DNA of 64,000 nt from Streptococcus suis (GTDB taxonomy: Bacteria; Bacillota; Bacilli; Lactobacillales; Streptococcaceae): contig JAKTNK010000001.1 in NCBI GenBank assembly GCA_029593465.1, positions 124,001-188,000 of the forward strand. The letters are read 5' to 3'. The notes below the pieces were generated by a model, which was not told where the DNA came from, ran no database searches, and saw nothing but the letters and a program-made list of their open reading frames with translations. The translations under genes were made by a program, and so were the position numbers. The number at the start of each line of letters is the position of its first letter. The first letter of the stretch is position 1. Positions 17,444 to 27,786 of this stretch are shown piece by piece.

Positions 17444-17471
17444 TGATATATGCTCAAAATCATGGTATTAT
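17443..17471 (+). promoter_or_regulatory. Promoter of the DUF4044-obgE unit
   Basis: TTGATA (17443-17448), 17-nt spacer, TATTAT (17466-17471), 36 nt before the TTG start of the small gene. Confidence 0.7.
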
Positions 17472-17507
17472 TTTAAGAGATAAATTCAAGAAAAAGAGGT
17501 ATATCTT

Positions 17508-17639
17508 TTGGCATTTGGTGATAATGGTCCCCGTAAAAAAACAGGTTTTCAAAAGTTAACGATAGTTGTTGTCTTTTTGATGGTTATTATAACAGTTGCT
17601 GGTCTTTTGGTATCAGCATTAGGTTCGTTGGTTTGGTAG
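17508..17639 (+). CDS. DUF4044 small membrane protein upstream of obgE
   Basis: 43 residues starting at TTG 17508, 8 nt after [25 protein letters not shown] is followed by one hydrophobic segment of about 22 residues ([20 protein letters not shown]). This small protein lies directly before obgE in many streptococci. Function unknown; single-pass membrane topology inferred from the hydrophobic stretch. Confidence 0.75.
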   Translation: MAFGDNGPRKKTGFQKLTIVVVFLMVIITVAGLLVSALGSLVW

Positions 17640-17640
17640 A

Positions 17641-17663
17641 AAAACGCTGAAAAGCGTTTTTTT
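17641..17663 (+). terminator. Attenuator-like hairpin before obgE
   Basis: AAAACGCT-GAAA-AGCGTTTT with GNRA-type loop and T run, in the 46-bp gap between the DUF4044 gene and obgE. Probably allows partial read-through. Confidence 0.65.
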
Positions 17664-17685
17664 CTGCAAAGAAAAGAGGGAAAAG

Positions 17686-18999
17686 ATGAGTATGTTTTTA
17701 GACACAGCCAAAATCTCGGTAAAGGCTGGCCGTGGTGGCGATGGGATGGTTGCTTTTCGTCGAGAAAAGTATGTTCCAGATGGTGGCCCTTGGGGTGGTG
17801 ATGGAGGTCGTGGTGGCAACGTCATTTTTGTTGTCGATGAAGGTCTTCGTACCCTTATGGATTTCCGCTACAATCGCAGGTTTCATGCCAAAGCTGGTGA
17901 GAAGGGGATGACTAAGGGAATGCACGGAAAGGGTGCTCAGGACCTTTACGTTAAAGTTCCTCAGGGAACAACTGTGCGTGATGCTGAGACTAGCAAAGTA
18001 CTAGTGGACTTGATCGAGAACGGTCAAGAGTTTATTGTTGCACGTGGTGGCCGTGGTGGCCGTGGCAATATCCGATTTGCTACACCACGCAATCCTGCAC
18101 CAGAGATTGCTGAAAATGGTGAACCAGGTGAGGAGCGTCAGCTTGAGTTAGAATTGAAAATTCTAGCAGATGTTGGTCTAGTCGGTTTCCCATCAGTTGG
18201 CAAATCAACCCTATTGAGCGTTGTTTCAGCAGCGAAACCCAAAATTGGTGCATATCATTTTACAACCATTGTGCCAAACATCGGTATGGTACGCACCAAG
18301 TCTGGTGAAAGTTTTGTTATGGCAGATTTACCAGGTCTTATTGAAGGAGCGAGTCAGGGCGTTGGTTTAGGGACGCAGTTTCTTCGTCATATTGAACGAA
18401 CACGTGTCATTTTACATGTGATTGATATGTCCGCTAGCGAAGGACGCGATCCGTATGAAGATTATCAAACCATTAATAATGAATTGGAATCTTATAATCT
18501 GCGTTTGATGGAACGTCCTCAAATCATTGTTGCAAATAAGATGGACATGCCAGAATCAGCAGCTAACCTTGAAGCCTTTAAAGCTAAATTGGCGCAAGAA
18601 TATGGTGAATTTGACGAATTGCCAATGATTTTCCCTATTTCAAGCGTTACACACCAAGGTTTGGACAATCTCATGGAAGCCACGGCAGAATTATTGGATC
18701 AAACCGATGACTTCTTACTTTACGATGAGACCGATATGGCACAAGATGAAGCCTACTACGGTTTCAATCCTGATGAACGACCATTTGAAATCTCTCGCGC
18801 TGATGATGCGTCTTGGGTACTTTCTGGTGAGAAATTGGAAAAACTCTTTGTCATGACCAATCTTGAACGTGATGAGTCATTGATGAAATTTGCCCGTCAA
18901 TTGCGTGGCATGGGAGTTGATGAAGCCCTTCGCCAGCGTGGTGCTAAGGATGGTGACATTGTTCGGATTGGTAATTTCGAGTTTGAGTTTGTTGATTGA
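17686..18999 (+). CDS. obgE: GTPase Obg (CgtA)
   Basis: Essential ribosome-associated GTPase of 437 residues involved in 50S assembly and stress control. The glycine-rich Obg fold occupies residues 1-155 ('[20 protein letters not shown]', repeated GGxGG turns). The G domain follows with G1 'GFPSVGKST', G3 'DLPGLIEGA' and G4 'NKMD', and ends with a C-terminal OCT domain from about 355 ('[14 protein letters not shown]'). Ribosome site GAGGGAAAAG before the ATG. All G motifs are intact. Confidence 0.97.
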   Translation: MSMFLDTAKISVKAGRGGDGMVAFRREKYVPDGGPWGGDGGRGGNVIFVVDEGLRTLMDFRYNRRFHAKAGEKGMTKGMHGKGAQDLYVKVPQGTTVRDAETSKVLVDLIENGQEFIVARGGRGGRGNIRFATPRNPAPEIAENGEPGEERQLELELKILADVGLVGFPSVGKSTLLSVVSAAKPKIGAYHFTTIVPNIGMVRTKSGESFVMADLPGLIEGASQGVGLGTQFLRHIERTRVILHVIDMSASEGRDPYEDYQTINNELESYNLRLMERPQIIVANKMDMPESAANLEAFKAKLAQEYGEFDELPMIFPISSVTHQGLDNLMEATAELLDQTDDFLLYDETDMAQDEAYYGFNPDERPFEISRADDASWVLSGEKLEKLFVMTNLERDESLMKFARQLRGMGVDEALRQRGAKDGDIVRIGNFEFEFVD

Positions 19000-19098
19000 T
19001 GCCCTAGACACTGAGCTCCCCTATCTAATGAGCTAGGGGTTCTAAGTAGGTGTCGTCGTGTTAGACGAAGCATTGAGGTAATGTGATTGAGGTAGTAT

Positions 19099-19260
19099 AT
19101 GGGTGATAAGCCAATATCCTTTAAAGATAAGGATGGTAATTTTGTTTCTGCTGCAGACGTTTGGACGGCAGAAAAATTAGAAGCACTTTTCAATAAATTA
19201 AATCCAAAACGTCAGTTACGCTTGGAACGTGAACGATTAGAAAATAAAACTAATAATTAA
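19099..19260 (+). CDS. Small conserved hypothetical protein downstream of obgE
   Basis: 53 residues, MGDKPISFKDKDGNFVSAADVW..., rich in charged residues in the C-terminal half (LNPKRQLRLERERLENKT). A GAGG site lies 6 nt before the ATG and an intrinsic terminator overlaps the stop. I recognise it only as a short soluble protein found next to obgE in streptococci; no function is known to me. Confidence 0.65.
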   Translation: MGDKPISFKDKDGNFVSAADVWTAEKLEALFNKLNPKRQLRLERERLENKTNN

Positions 19261-19292
19261 AAAATATCGTTATAATATGACGATACTTTTTG
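19261..19292 (+). terminator. Intrinsic terminator of the obgE unit
   Basis: AAAATATCGT / ACGATACTTTTT stem (one G-U) with a 9-nt loop and T run right after the small gene. Confidence 0.75.
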
Positions 19293-19357
19293 TTTGATAT
19301 TAGTATTTTTTAATGATATAGTTGTATTAGTTTTAAATTTAAAAATAAGGGGTTTTT

Positions 19358-20242
19358 ATGTTGAAAGATTCTCAGAGTCTAGTTATCTTACGCAAAGAAA
19401 CCAAAGGACGCCCATGGTGGGCTGACTTTTTATGGGTTTTGGTTAACTTTTTGCTGGTGGGAGGTTTAGCTGGTGCGGTGTTATCCCTTCCTTTAGTCTT
19501 ATTACATGGTGGTCAGATGACACCTGATTTCCTCTTTTGGCTGAATATCGTAGGCTTTCCTGTTATGATGGCTTTTATGCTTTGGATTGGTAAGGTTTAT
19601 GACAATCGTTCGGTCGAAAGTTTTGGCTTTTTCAAGCAAAAATGGCTAGAGCAGTCAAGTAAAGGAATTATTATTGGCTTTATCTTATTTCTATTAGTGT
19701 GGTTAGTAGCACTTGTATTGGGCACAGTTAAACTTGGTAGTTCCTCTAATAGCAACGTTTTGTTACTTGTCGGCATCTTCTTTGGTTTTATGGTTCAAGG
19801 AACGACGGAAGAGGTGATTTGTCGCGGCTTCTTGATGAATAAAATGCGTCTCCAAGTCGGCTTGTGGCCTGCTATTTTAGGGAATTCCCTCCTTTTTGCA
19901 GCAATTCATCTGGGAAATGACGGTGTGACACCTCTGTCTATTGTTAACCTTGTCCTGTATGGTGTGGTCTTTTCCCTTCTTTTTGTTTGGTCTGACAATA
20001 TGTGGCTGACTGGACTAGCACATGGGATGTGGAATTATACCCAAGGAGCTATCTTTGGTGTCTTGGTGAGTGGTAGTCGTGTTCCAAGTACCATGCTAGC
20101 GACAAGCCCAATTCTTTCCAAAAGCCTCCTTAATGGCGGTAGCTTTGGCTTAGAAGGTGGCTTGATTACAACTGCTTTTGGTCTGCTATCTTGCCTTGTT
20201 TTGTGGCATCTTATCAAAGCAAAGTACCAAAAATTAGCCTAA
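19358..20242 (+). CDS. CPBP family intramembrane metalloprotease
   Basis: 294-residue membrane protein with about eight hydrophobic segments. The Abi/CPBP motif 1 'TTEEVICRGFLMNKM' (EExxxR) is near residue 150, motif 2 'FAAIHLGND' supplies a histidine, and 'LTGLAHGMWNYTQG' supplies the third. These proteases relate to eukaryotic CAAX prenyl proteases and in streptococci are often linked to bacteriocin self-immunity or peptide processing. A related but broken paralogue follows directly, suggesting a tandem duplication or a decaying two-gene cluster. Confidence 0.85.
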   Translation: MLKDSQSLVILRKETKGRPWWADFLWVLVNFLLVGGLAGAVLSLPLVLLHGGQMTPDFLFWLNIVGFPVMMAFMLWIGKVYDNRSVESFGFFKQKWLEQSSKGIIIGFILFLLVWLVALVLGTVKLGSSSNSNVLLLVGIFFGFMVQGTTEEVICRGFLMNKMRLQVGLWPAILGNSLLFAAIHLGNDGVTPLSIVNLVLYGVVFSLLFVWSDNMWLTGLAHGMWNYTQGAIFGVLVSGSRVPSTMLATSPILSKSLLNGGSFGLEGGLITTAFGLLSCLVLWHLIKAKYQKLA

Positions 20243-20301
20243 TAGTCAAAAAACTGACGTGTTGAACGAAAGTTTACTATTTTAAAAGAAAGAGGAAAAT
20301 A

Positions 20302-20966
20302 ATGATCAAAGCTTTAAATAAAGCCAGTTTTGGAAAATTGGCATGGTTATCCCCTTTGGTGATGTTATTAGGGGGATATGGAGGAACAACCAATGTCTTG
20401 CCACTGCCGTGAGTCTGGTTAGTCCTATGTGGTAGATTAGCCCTCTACCTTCAGTTTGGTGGCACAGATGTGCTAACAGCTAGCTTGCAAAAAATGCCCA
20501 AGGGTGCTTGGAAGATTATTGTTATTGCTATCCTTAGTAGTTTCTTTTTTACCTACTTGAGTTTATTTGTTGGTAACTGGTTAGGATTTACAGCAGTAGC
20601 GAATGCTAATGCTTCAAATGCAGGGCCTGTGTTGGAACGTATATTCATTTGTCGAAGTTAAGCTTTTCTTTAATTGGTGAAGAGCTCATCACAGCTTCCT
20701 TTGCTTTTCCTGCCTATGTCTTTTTGAAAAGCCGTATGGATGCTTCCAAAGCTTGGATTTATGCTTCCATCATCAGTGCTCTCTTGTTTGGTATGATTCA
20801 CGTAAACATCTATCACTGGAATCTCTGGCAATGTCTGGTTGCAACTGGTTTGACACGCTTACCCTTTAACTGGGCTTGGAAAAAGACAGATAGCTTACAA
20901 GGTGGTATCTGGGCACATATTATCTATGATTTGATTGTCTTTATTCCAACTATGTTTTTCTTCTAA
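20302..20966 (+). pseudogene. Second CPBP protease, inactivated by nonsense and frameshift mutations
   Basis: Starts MIKALNKASFGKLAWLSPL at an ATG preceded by AAAGAGG. Codon 37 is TGA (20410-20412). Reading through gives a membrane protein up to about 20640, where a 1-bp deletion shifts the frame; the remainder (20649-20966) holds the EE motif 'GEELITASFAFPAYVFLK', 'ALLFGMIHVNIYHWN' and 'GIWAHIIYDL'. The catalytic residues survive on paper, but two lesions make a full product unlikely. Decay is consistent with relaxed selection next to an intact paralogue. Confidence 0.82.
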
Positions 20967-21031
20967 AATAGACTTATTTTGAATAACGTGTTTCATTCGT
21001 TTATCCTTCGAATGAAGACTATTGTTGCTAG

Positions 21032-21067
21032 AAAACCCCCGATGATGTGATGTCATCGGGGGTTTTT
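21032..21067 (+). terminator. Strong intrinsic terminator
   Basis: AAAACCCCCGATGA / TCATCGGGGGTTTT, 14-bp perfect stem with 7-nt loop and T run. The rest of 20967-21230 shows no gene. Confidence 0.92.
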
Positions 21068-21230
21068 CTCTATTTATCTAGGCCTGAGGCATTTATCATG
21101 CTGTTTGAAGATTTGTCCAAAGAAAGTATAGGCGTTAAGAACTGTAAACCTATCTATTTAGAAGTCATATCTTCAAAGGTAAAGTCGAGAATGTCTTGTC
21201 CATCTGAGAGTGATGTGCTACTATATAAAC

Positions 21231-21734
21231 ATGCAGAGAATCATTATAATAGGTTACCCCGGTTCTGGTAAGTCGACCTTTGGTAGAGAACTGTCTCGTA
21301 TCACTAAACGACCCCTTTACCACTTGGACTTGATGAATTGGCGGGCTGATAAAACAATGGTCGCGCCAGAGCTCTTTCTTGAACGACAAAAACAGGTCTT
21401 AAAAAGGGATAGTTGGATTATAGATGGTCATTATGGTAGTAGCCTGGAGTTACGTTTTGAAGCATGCGATACCGTCATCTTTCAAGATTATCCTTTAACA
21501 GTCTGTCTAGAAGGTGTGATGGCTAGAATCGGAACTGTTCGACCAGATATGCCTTGGGTCGAAGAGGAAGTAGATGCTGACTTTTTGGATTTCGTTAAAG
21601 GTTTTACCAAAACAAATCGTCCACAAATACTAGCTTTAATCAAACAATACGCTTATAAAACGGTTTTTCAGTTGAAAAGTAGAGAAGAAGCTGACAGCTT
21701 TTTACAGACAATAAAAAAATCATTCAAGTCTTAA
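21231..21734 (+). CDS. P-loop nucleoside/adenylate kinase-like protein
   Basis: 167 residues beginning MQRIIIIGYPGSGKSTFGREL, where the Walker A loop GYPGSGKST is at 8-16. 'LYHLDLMNWRADK' and 'DSWIIDGHYGSSLELR' are the conserved blocks of the 'topology modulation protein'/FlaR-like small kinase family. An upstream in-frame ATG at 21210 is possible, but the P-loop spacing favours 21231. No good Shine-Dalgarno is visible, and TATATAA lies immediately before the ATG, so initiation may be near-leaderless. Substrate unknown. Confidence 0.75.
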   Translation: MQRIIIIGYPGSGKSTFGRELSRITKRPLYHLDLMNWRADKTMVAPELFLERQKQVLKRDSWIIDGHYGSSLELRFEACDTVIFQDYPLTVCLEGVMARIGTVRPDMPWVEEEVDADFLDFVKGFTKTNRPQILALIKQYAYKTVFQLKSREEADSFLQTIKKSFKS

Positions 21735-21750
21735 GTCTTGAATGATTTTT
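21713..21750. terminator. Bidirectional terminator between kinase-like gene and glnQ
   Basis: AAAATCATTCAAG / CTTGAATGATTTT inverted repeat overlapping the stop codon at 21732 and facing the convergent glnQ. Confidence 0.85.
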
Positions 21751-21757
21751 GTCTATC

Positions 21758-22498
21758 TTAATGACTAAGTACCTTATCAAGGAAGTCTTTTAGTCTTGGG
21801 TGTTTTGGATGATCAAAGATTTGCTCTGGTGTGCCGTCTTCGATGAATTGACCGCCATCTGTAAAGATAACACGGTTAGCTACTTGGCGCGCAAATCCCA
21901 TCTCATGAGTGACGATAAGCATGGTCATGCCTTGCTCTGCCAAATCCTTCATAACGTTGAGAACATCTCCGACCATCTCTGGGTCAAGGGCAGATGTTGG
22001 CTCATCAAAGAGCATGATATCGGGATTCATGGCTAGTGATCGTGCAATCGCAACACGTTGCTTTTGACCACCAGATAGGCTATCTGGAAGCACATCACGC
22101 TTTTCAGCCAGACCTACTTTTTCAAGCAATTCCATACCTTGTTTTTCAGCTTCGGCTTTACTGAGTTTTCCCAGCTCAACTGGCGCAAACATAATATTTT
22201 CAAGTACAGTCATATGAGGAAACAGGTTGAAATGTTGGAAAACCATGCCGATATTCTCACGAGCCTTGTCAATGTTTGTTTTTGGATCAGATAATTCGTA
22301 ACCATCAACAACCACTTTACCGCTGGTAATTGATTCTAACAAATTCAGGGTGCGTAGAAAGGTTGATTTTCCTGACCCTGAAGGACCAATGATACAGACC
22401 ACATCGCCTTCGTAAAATTTAGCATCAATCCCTTTTAGCACTTCATTGTCGCCGTAGGATTTGTGCAAATCTTGGACATCAATTTTTAATTCTGCCAT
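21758..22498 (-). CDS. glnQ: Amino-acid ABC transporter ATP-binding protein
   Basis: 246-residue polar-amino-acid ABC ATPase: Walker A 'GPSGSGKST' near 38, Q-loop '[14 protein letters not shown]', signature '[15 protein letters not shown]', Walker B '[14 protein letters not shown]', H-loop 'VTHEMGFAR'. The start codon overlaps the glnP stop (TAATG-type), so it is coupled to the fused permease upstream on the same strand. Together they form a GlnPQ-type importer for glutamine/glutamate or asparagine; exact specificity is inference from the family. Confidence 0.95.
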   Translation of the reverse strand: MAELKIDVQDLHKSYGDNEVLKGIDAKFYEGDVVCIIGPSGSGKSTFLRTLNLLESITSGKVVVDGYELSDPKTNIDKARENIGMVFQHFNLFPHMTVLENIMFAPVELGKLSKAEAEKQGMELLEKVGLAEKRDVLPDSLSGGQKQRVAIARSLAMNPDIMLFDEPTSALDPEMVGDVLNVMKDLAEQGMTMLIVTHEMGFARQVANRVIFTDGGQFIEDGTPEQIFDHPKHPRLKDFLDKVLSH

Positions 22499-24678
22499 TA
22501 TTTAAGCCTCTTTTCTAGACGTTTTGCCAATCTGGTTAAGAAGGTAATGATAACCAGATAGATGATTGCAAGGATTGCATACATGCGGAAGGATTGGTAG
22601 TTACGCGCAATAATAATTTTCCCTGTTTGGAAGAGTTCTACTAGGCCAATCGCGGATACGATGGTTGTGTCTTTCAATGAAATGACAAACTGGTTGATAA
22701 AGTTTGGAAGCATCAATTTGACTGCTTGAGGTAGAATAACCTTACGCATAGTGGTTTGATAAGGAATACCAAGGCTACGGCTGGCTTCCATTTGTCCGAT
22801 AGGGACAGCCTCGATACCACCGCGAACAATTTCAGCGATATAGGCACCACCATTGAGGGAGAGGGCGATGGTAGCAGCAACAAAGTCATTGATCGGTGAT
22901 TGTTTCCCAGTAATGCTTTCAATGAAGTTTGGAATTCCCCAGAAAATAAAGGCAGCAACAATCATCAATGGAATACCACGAACCACATCGACAAAGACTG
23001 ACGAAATGACACGAAGGGTCTTGTTGGGAGCAACTGCCATCATGCCAAAGATAATACCGATAACCATGGCAATTGCAAAGGATAAGAGTGTCAAGCTGAC
23101 AGTTGTTCCAAGACCAGCTAGAAGTTGTTTGTAGTTATTTTTAATGAGACCAACAATGGTAGTTTCATCAGCTGTCTTACTTTTAGTACTGTCATCAGTA
23201 TCTGAAGTAGTAAGGTACTTTTTAACTAATTTATCATAAGTACCGTCTTGTTTGAGGGCTGCCAAACCATTATTGAACATTTCAATGAGCTCAGGATTGC
23301 TGCCTTTTTTCACAGCGAAGCCAACTTGTCCAGAAGGTTCCCCTTTGATAGGTGTTTCAAATTGGCGACCTTGTTGAATGGCGTAAGCCAGCACTGGTTC
23401 GTCATCCATGACCGCTTCAATAGAGCCAGAGTTTAGGCTATCGTACATGGTAGATGCTTCATCAAACGCTTTTAATTTATAACCGTATTTTTCCTTATTA
23501 TTGGCAAGGAAATCGTATGACGATGTCCCGTTTTTAGCTCCAACGATTTTTCCCTTCAAATCATCATAAGAAGCGATGTTAGTGCCTTCTTTGATGGCTA
23601 GGATGATATTGGTTGTGTAGTATGGGTCAGAGAAGTCAAAAATTCCTTTACGAGCATCAGTGATGGTCATGCCAGCAATGGTACCGTCAGCTTGGCTTGA
23701 TTGTACAGCATTCAAAGCAGCATCAAAGCCGACATTGTTGATTTTGATGTTGAAGCCTTGTTGCTTGGCGATGGCTTTAATCAAGTCCATATCAAAGCCA
23801 GTGTATTGCCCAGCGTCATCTTGGTATTCAAATGGAGCAAATGAGGTATCAGATGCAATAACGTATTGGTCTTTTTGAGGTTGTGCTTTGGCAGTAGCAT
23901 CACCAGTTGACGTTAATTTGGCGATGGTTGCTTCTTTGCCCAGCCATTTTGTCATGATGTCATCATAGGTACCATCAGACTTCATTTCTGCTAGTGCCTC
24001 GTTGAAATCACTGATTAAGTACTCATACTCGCTCCCTTTTTTCACGGCAAAGGCAAAGCTACCAACTTTTTCACCCGGCATGTTGATGACATAGTGTTTA
24101 CCTTGTTTAATAGCGTATTGAACGACAGGATCGTCGTCCATAGCAGCGTCAATAGAACCAGAGTCAAGGCTATTGTTCATTAAATCACCGGTATCAAATG
24201 TTTTGACCTTGTAACCGTATTTTGCTTTGTTCTTATCTAAGAAAGCCTGAGCCGCCGTTCCGTTTTTAACCCCGACGGTTTTGCCTTTTAGCTGACTATA
24301 TTTTGAAATCTCATTCCCTTTTGTCGTGTAAAGAACGACAGCAGTATCATAGTAGGTATCAGAGAAGGTAAATACTTTTTTTCGAGCTTCAGTAACTGTT
24401 GTACCAGCCATCAAGGCATCTGCTTGGCCAGCTTGTACAGCATTTACTGCGGCATCAAACCCTGGGAAGGTCATGTTGATGTTCCAGTGTTTGCGTTTGG
24501 CTACTTCGTTGATGATATCAACGTCAATACCTTTGTAAATTTGATCAGAATCTTTGAATTCAAATGGTGCGTAAGCAGTATCAGAAACGATATCAATCGT
24601 ATCAGCCATGACACGTGCACCGAACACAAAGAAAACAGAAGCAAGCGCTAATAGAAATGCTTTTAATTTCGTCTTCAT
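22498..24678 (-). CDS. glnP: Fused double substrate-binding and permease protein (GlnP type)
   Basis: 726 residues from the ATG at 24678, 6 nt downstream of AAGGAG; an ATG at 24684 touches the Shine-Dalgarno and is unlikely. Order: signal peptide (1-25), two tandem periplasmic-type binding domains (about 26-265 and 275-505), each with 'APFEFKD'/'APFEYQD' and '[10 protein letters not shown]'/'[10 protein letters not shown]' motifs, then a permease domain with '[18 protein letters not shown]' and the EAA loop '[22 protein letters not shown]'. Two fused binding domains are the hallmark of GlnP in lactic streptococci, giving two affinities. It works with GlnQ. Confidence 0.93.
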   Translation of the reverse strand: MKTKLKAFLLALASVFFVFGARVMADTIDIVSDTAYAPFEFKDSDQIYKGIDVDIINEVAKRKHWNINMTFPGFDAAVNAVQAGQADALMAGTTVTEARKKVFTFSDTYYDTAVVLYTTKGNEISKYSQLKGKTVGVKNGTAAQAFLDKNKAKYGYKVKTFDTGDLMNNSLDSGSIDAAMDDDPVVQYAIKQGKHYVINMPGEKVGSFAFAVKKGSEYEYLISDFNEALAEMKSDGTYDDIMTKWLGKEATIAKLTSTGDATAKAQPQKDQYVIASDTSFAPFEYQDDAGQYTGFDMDLIKAIAKQQGFNIKINNVGFDAALNAVQSSQADGTIAGMTITDARKGIFDFSDPYYTTNIILAIKEGTNIASYDDLKGKIVGAKNGTSSYDFLANNKEKYGYKLKAFDEASTMYDSLNSGSIEAVMDDEPVLAYAIQQGRQFETPIKGEPSGQVGFAVKKGSNPELIEMFNNGLAALKQDGTYDKLVKKYLTTSDTDDSTKSKTADETTIVGLIKNNYKQLLAGLGTTVSLTLLSFAIAMVIGIIFGMMAVAPNKTLRVISSVFVDVVRGIPLMIVAAFIFWGIPNFIESITGKQSPINDFVAATIALSLNGGAYIAEIVRGGIEAVPIGQMEASRSLGIPYQTTMRKVILPQAVKLMLPNFINQFVISLKDTTIVSAIGLVELFQTGKIIIARNYQSFRMYAILAIIYLVIITFLTRLAKRLEKRLK

Positions 24679-24707
24679 GTTCATCTCCTTAATAAAAAAT
24701 ATAGCCC

Positions 24708-24736
24708 ATTATAGCAAAACTTTCAGGAAATGGCAA
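24708..24736 (-). promoter_or_regulatory. Promoter of glnPQ
   Basis: On the minus strand: TTGCCA, 17-nt spacer, TGC-TATAAT (24708-24713), about 30 nt before the glnP start. The remaining intergenic bases to uvrB show an extended -10 (TGA-TAAAAT) for uvrB near 24875. Confidence 0.7.
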
Positions 24737-24890
24737 GGTAAAAAGCATCCTGTGTCATAAAACCTAACATAAGTGGTAGACTCTTGTTGATGAGGTCTCT
24801 ATGGATGTCTGGTTTAATAAATCTAACTAGCCTCCTTCTCATCAAAGTTTTTCATCTCGGAAAACGACAAGACTATGATAAAATAAGGAT

Positions 24891-26879
24891 ATGATTGAAA
24901 GACAAGAACACAATACATTTCATTTAGTATCTAAGTACCAGCCTTCTGGTGATCAACCACAGGCGATTGAGCAGTTAGTTGACAATATCGAAGGCGGTGA
25001 AAAGTCGCAAATTTTGCTGGGGGCGACCGGGACAGGTAAGACCTACACCATGAGTCAAGTCATCAGTAAAGTCAACAAACCAACTTTGGTCATCGCCCAT
25101 AACAAGACATTGGCAGGTCAGTTGTATGGTGAATTTAAGGAGTTTTTTCCTGATAATGCGGTAGAATACTTTGTGTCTTACTATGATTATTACCAACCAG
25201 AAGCTTATGTGCCTTCTTCTGATACCTACATCGAGAAAGATAGTTCAGTGAATGATGAGATTGATAAGTTAAGACACTCAGCAACGTCAGCCTTATTAGA
25301 GCGTAATGATGTGATTGTCGTCGCATCGGTGTCTTGTATTTATGGTTTAGGTTCGCCAAAAGAATACGCTGATTCTGCAGTGAGCCTTCGTCCAGGGCAG
25401 GAAATCTCACGTGACCAACTGTTAAATCAACTGGTAGATATTCAGTTTGAGCGTAATGATATTGATTTTCAACGAGGACGTTTTCGTGTTCGGGGTGATG
25501 TGGTCGAGATTTTTCCAGCATCACGGGACGAGCATGCTTTTCGGATTGAGTTTTTTGGGGATGAAATTGACCGTATCCGAGAAATTGAGAGCTTAACGGG
25601 AAAAAACCTTGGCGATGTCGAACACTTGGTACTTTTTCCCGCAACACACTTTGTTACTAATGATGAACACATGGAGCAGTCTATCGCTAAAATTCAAGCA
25701 GAGCTCAAAGAGCAATTAAAGCTGTTTGAGTCAGAAGGCAAACTCTTAGAAGCACAACGCTTGAAGCAACGTACCGAATATGATATCGAAATGTTGCGTG
25801 AGATGGGCTATACTAACGGTGTTGAAAACTATTCGCGGCACATGGATGGTCGTCGTGAGGGTGAGCCTCCTTATACGCTTCTTGATTTCTTCCCAGAAGA
25901 CTTTCTGATTATGATTGATGAAAGTCATATGACTATGGGTCAGATTAAGGGCATGTATAATGGTGACCGTTCCCGCAAGCAGATGTTAGTGGATTATGGT
26001 TTTCGACTACCGTCAGCTCTGGACAACCGTCCTTTGCGTCGTGAAGAGTTTGAAAGCCATGTGCACCAGATTGTTTATGTCTCTGCGACCCCAGGAGATT
26101 ATGAAATGGAGCAAACGGATACGGTGATTGAACAGATTATCCGTCCGACAGGGCTCTTGGATCCAGAGGTGGAAATTCGCCCAACCATGGGACAGATGGA
26201 TGACCTTTTAGAGGAAATCACTAAGCGGTCTGAAAAAGGTGAGCGCACCTTCATCACCACTTTGACCAAAAAAATGGCGGAAGATTTGACAGACTATCTC
26301 AAAGAAATGGGTGTCAAAGTGAAGTACATGCACTCGGATATCAAGACCCTAGAGCGAACAGAGATTATCCGTGACCTACGTTTAGGTGTTTTTGATGTCC
26401 TTATTGGAATCAACTTACTTCGTGAAGGGATTGATGTGCCTGAAGTGAGTTTAGTAGCGATTCTCGATGCGGATAAGGAAGGTTTTCTACGCAATGAGCG
26501 TGGTTTGATTCAGACCATTGGCCGTGCTGCCCGTAACTCAGAAGGTCATGTGATTATGTATGCGGATAAGGTGACAGAATCAATGCAGCGTGCCATAGAT
26601 GAAACCGCACGTCGTCGTGAGATTCAAATGGCTTATAATGAAAAACATGGCATCGTACCACAAACCATTAAAAAAGATATTCGTGACTTAATTGCTATCT
26701 CAAAAGCATCGGATATGGATGTTGCAGAAGAAACGCTTGATTACAGTGCTATGACCAAGTCTGAACGTCAAGAAGCTATCAAGAAGTTACAAAAGCAAAT
26801 GCAGGAAGCAGCAGAATTGCTTGATTTTGAGTTGGCAGCCCAAATTCGAGATATGGTCTTAGAATTAAAAGCGATATAG
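24891..26879 (+). CDS. uvrB: Excinuclease ABC subunit B
   Basis: Nucleotide excision repair helicase-like subunit of 662 residues. Walker A '[10 protein letters not shown]' near 43, beta-hairpin region '[21 protein letters not shown]', Walker B 'IMIDESHM', helicase motif VI '[12 protein letters not shown]', and a C-terminal UvrC-binding UVR motif (627-662, '[25 protein letters not shown]'-type). ATG with AAGGAT site. No LexA/HdiR-type box is obvious. All motifs intact. Confidence 0.98.
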   Translation: MIERQEHNTFHLVSKYQPSGDQPQAIEQLVDNIEGGEKSQILLGATGTGKTYTMSQVISKVNKPTLVIAHNKTLAGQLYGEFKEFFPDNAVEYFVSYYDYYQPEAYVPSSDTYIEKDSSVNDEIDKLRHSATSALLERNDVIVVASVSCIYGLGSPKEYADSAVSLRPGQEISRDQLLNQLVDIQFERNDIDFQRGRFRVRGDVVEIFPASRDEHAFRIEFFGDEIDRIREIESLTGKNLGDVEHLVLFPATHFVTNDEHMEQSIAKIQAELKEQLKLFESEGKLLEAQRLKQRTEYDIEMLREMGYTNGVENYSRHMDGRREGEPPYTLLDFFPEDFLIMIDESHMTMGQIKGMYNGDRSRKQMLVDYGFRLPSALDNRPLRREEFESHVHQIVYVSATPGDYEMEQTDTVIEQIIRPTGLLDPEVEIRPTMGQMDDLLEEITKRSEKGERTFITTLTKKMAEDLTDYLKEMGVKVKYMHSDIKTLERTEIIRDLRLGVFDVLIGINLLREGIDVPEVSLVAILDADKEGFLRNERGLIQTIGRAARNSEGHVIMYADKVTESMQRAIDETARRREIQMAYNEKHGIVPQTIKKDIRDLIAISKASDMDVAEETLDYSAMTKSERQEAIKKLQKQMQEAAELLDFELAAQIRDMVLELKAI

Positions 26880-26895
26880 TTAAGGAGACGATGAT

Positions 26896-27588
26896 ATGAT
26901 GTATAATAAGCTTGGTCAGCCGATTGGCGTCACTATAGACAATCATTCTCCAGGACCGTGTCCGAGTATTGATAGGATTGAAGGGAGAGAGATTCGAGTA
27001 GAAAAAGTGAATCGTAGTCATTTTGAAGATCTTCTGCTGCTTTATACTAAAGAGGCAGGTGATGAGCAGTTTACCTATATGACATTTGAACGTTTTGAAG
27101 ATAACCAAGGTTTTCAAGAATTTTTTCAATCGTTATGTGATTCCAAAGATCCTTACTACTTAACAATTGTTGATCAAAAAACCAACAAAGCTCTAGGTGT
27201 TTTTGCATTGATGCGTATGGATAGGAATAATCGTGTTGTTGAAATGGGCTCGGTATTTTATGGACCAACATTGCAGAGAAGTAAGGGGGCCACAGAGGCT
27301 CAATATCTCATGATGTGTTATGTCTTTGACGTGCTGCACTATCGCAGATACGAGTGGAAATGTGATGCCTTAAATGCTCCTTCAAAAAGAGCAGCAGAGC
27401 GTTTAGGCTTTACTTACGAAGGAACTTTTAGGCAAGCTATGGTTTATAAAGGAAGAAATCGTGATACCGCTTGGTATGCTATTACAGACCAAGAATGGCC
27501 AAGACAGAATCAGCGTTTCAAAGCATGGTTAGATGATCGTAATTTTGATAACAATGGTCATCAAATAACATCTCTCAAATATCTCTAG
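26896..27588 (+). CDS. GNAT acetyltransferase (RimJ/RimL-like)
   Basis: 230 residues. The N-terminal half reads 'IDRIEGREIRVEKVNRSHFEDLLLLY'; the acetyl-CoA side has 'ALGVFALMRMDRNNRVVEMGSVFYGP', 'GATEAQYLMMCYVFDVLHYRRYEWKCDALNAPSKRAAERLGFTYEG' split over the usual GNAT strands and helices, and ends 'NRDTAWYAITDQEW'. This pattern is that of RimL-type N-acetyltransferases of ribosomal or other proteins, or of amino acids. Start at ATG 26896 after AAGGAG; 17 bp after uvrB, so probably co-transcribed. Substrate unknown. Confidence 0.85.
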   Translation: MMYNKLGQPIGVTIDNHSPGPCPSIDRIEGREIRVEKVNRSHFEDLLLLYTKEAGDEQFTYMTFERFEDNQGFQEFFQSLCDSKDPYYLTIVDQKTNKALGVFALMRMDRNNRVVEMGSVFYGPTLQRSKGATEAQYLMMCYVFDVLHYRRYEWKCDALNAPSKRAAERLGFTYEGTFRQAMVYKGRNRDTAWYAITDQEWPRQNQRFKAWLDDRNFDNNGHQITSLKYL

Positions 27589-27672
27589 TCTTGTCAAATC
27601 CCCCTCTCTTTATCCAAGAAGTGGTTACCCTATTATTAACGATGAAAATCAAATGATATTTATGACAATAGT

Positions 27673-27715
27673 AAAACCTTAGAAGAGCCATGCGGCCGCT
27701 TTTCTAAGGTTTTTT
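27673..27715 (+). terminator. Intrinsic terminator of uvrB-GNAT unit
   Basis: AAAACCTTAGAA / TTCTAAGGTTTTTT with a 16-nt loop containing the NotI palindrome GCGGCCGC. Confidence 0.88.
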
Positions 27716-27786
27716 GGTTTATAATATTAAAAGAACAAGATAGCATTTCGTTTTGAATGATGGTTGATGAGCTGGCTACCTAGCCT

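Noticed and set aside
25135-25647. 170-codon minus-strand ORF
   Set aside because: Shadow inside uvrB.
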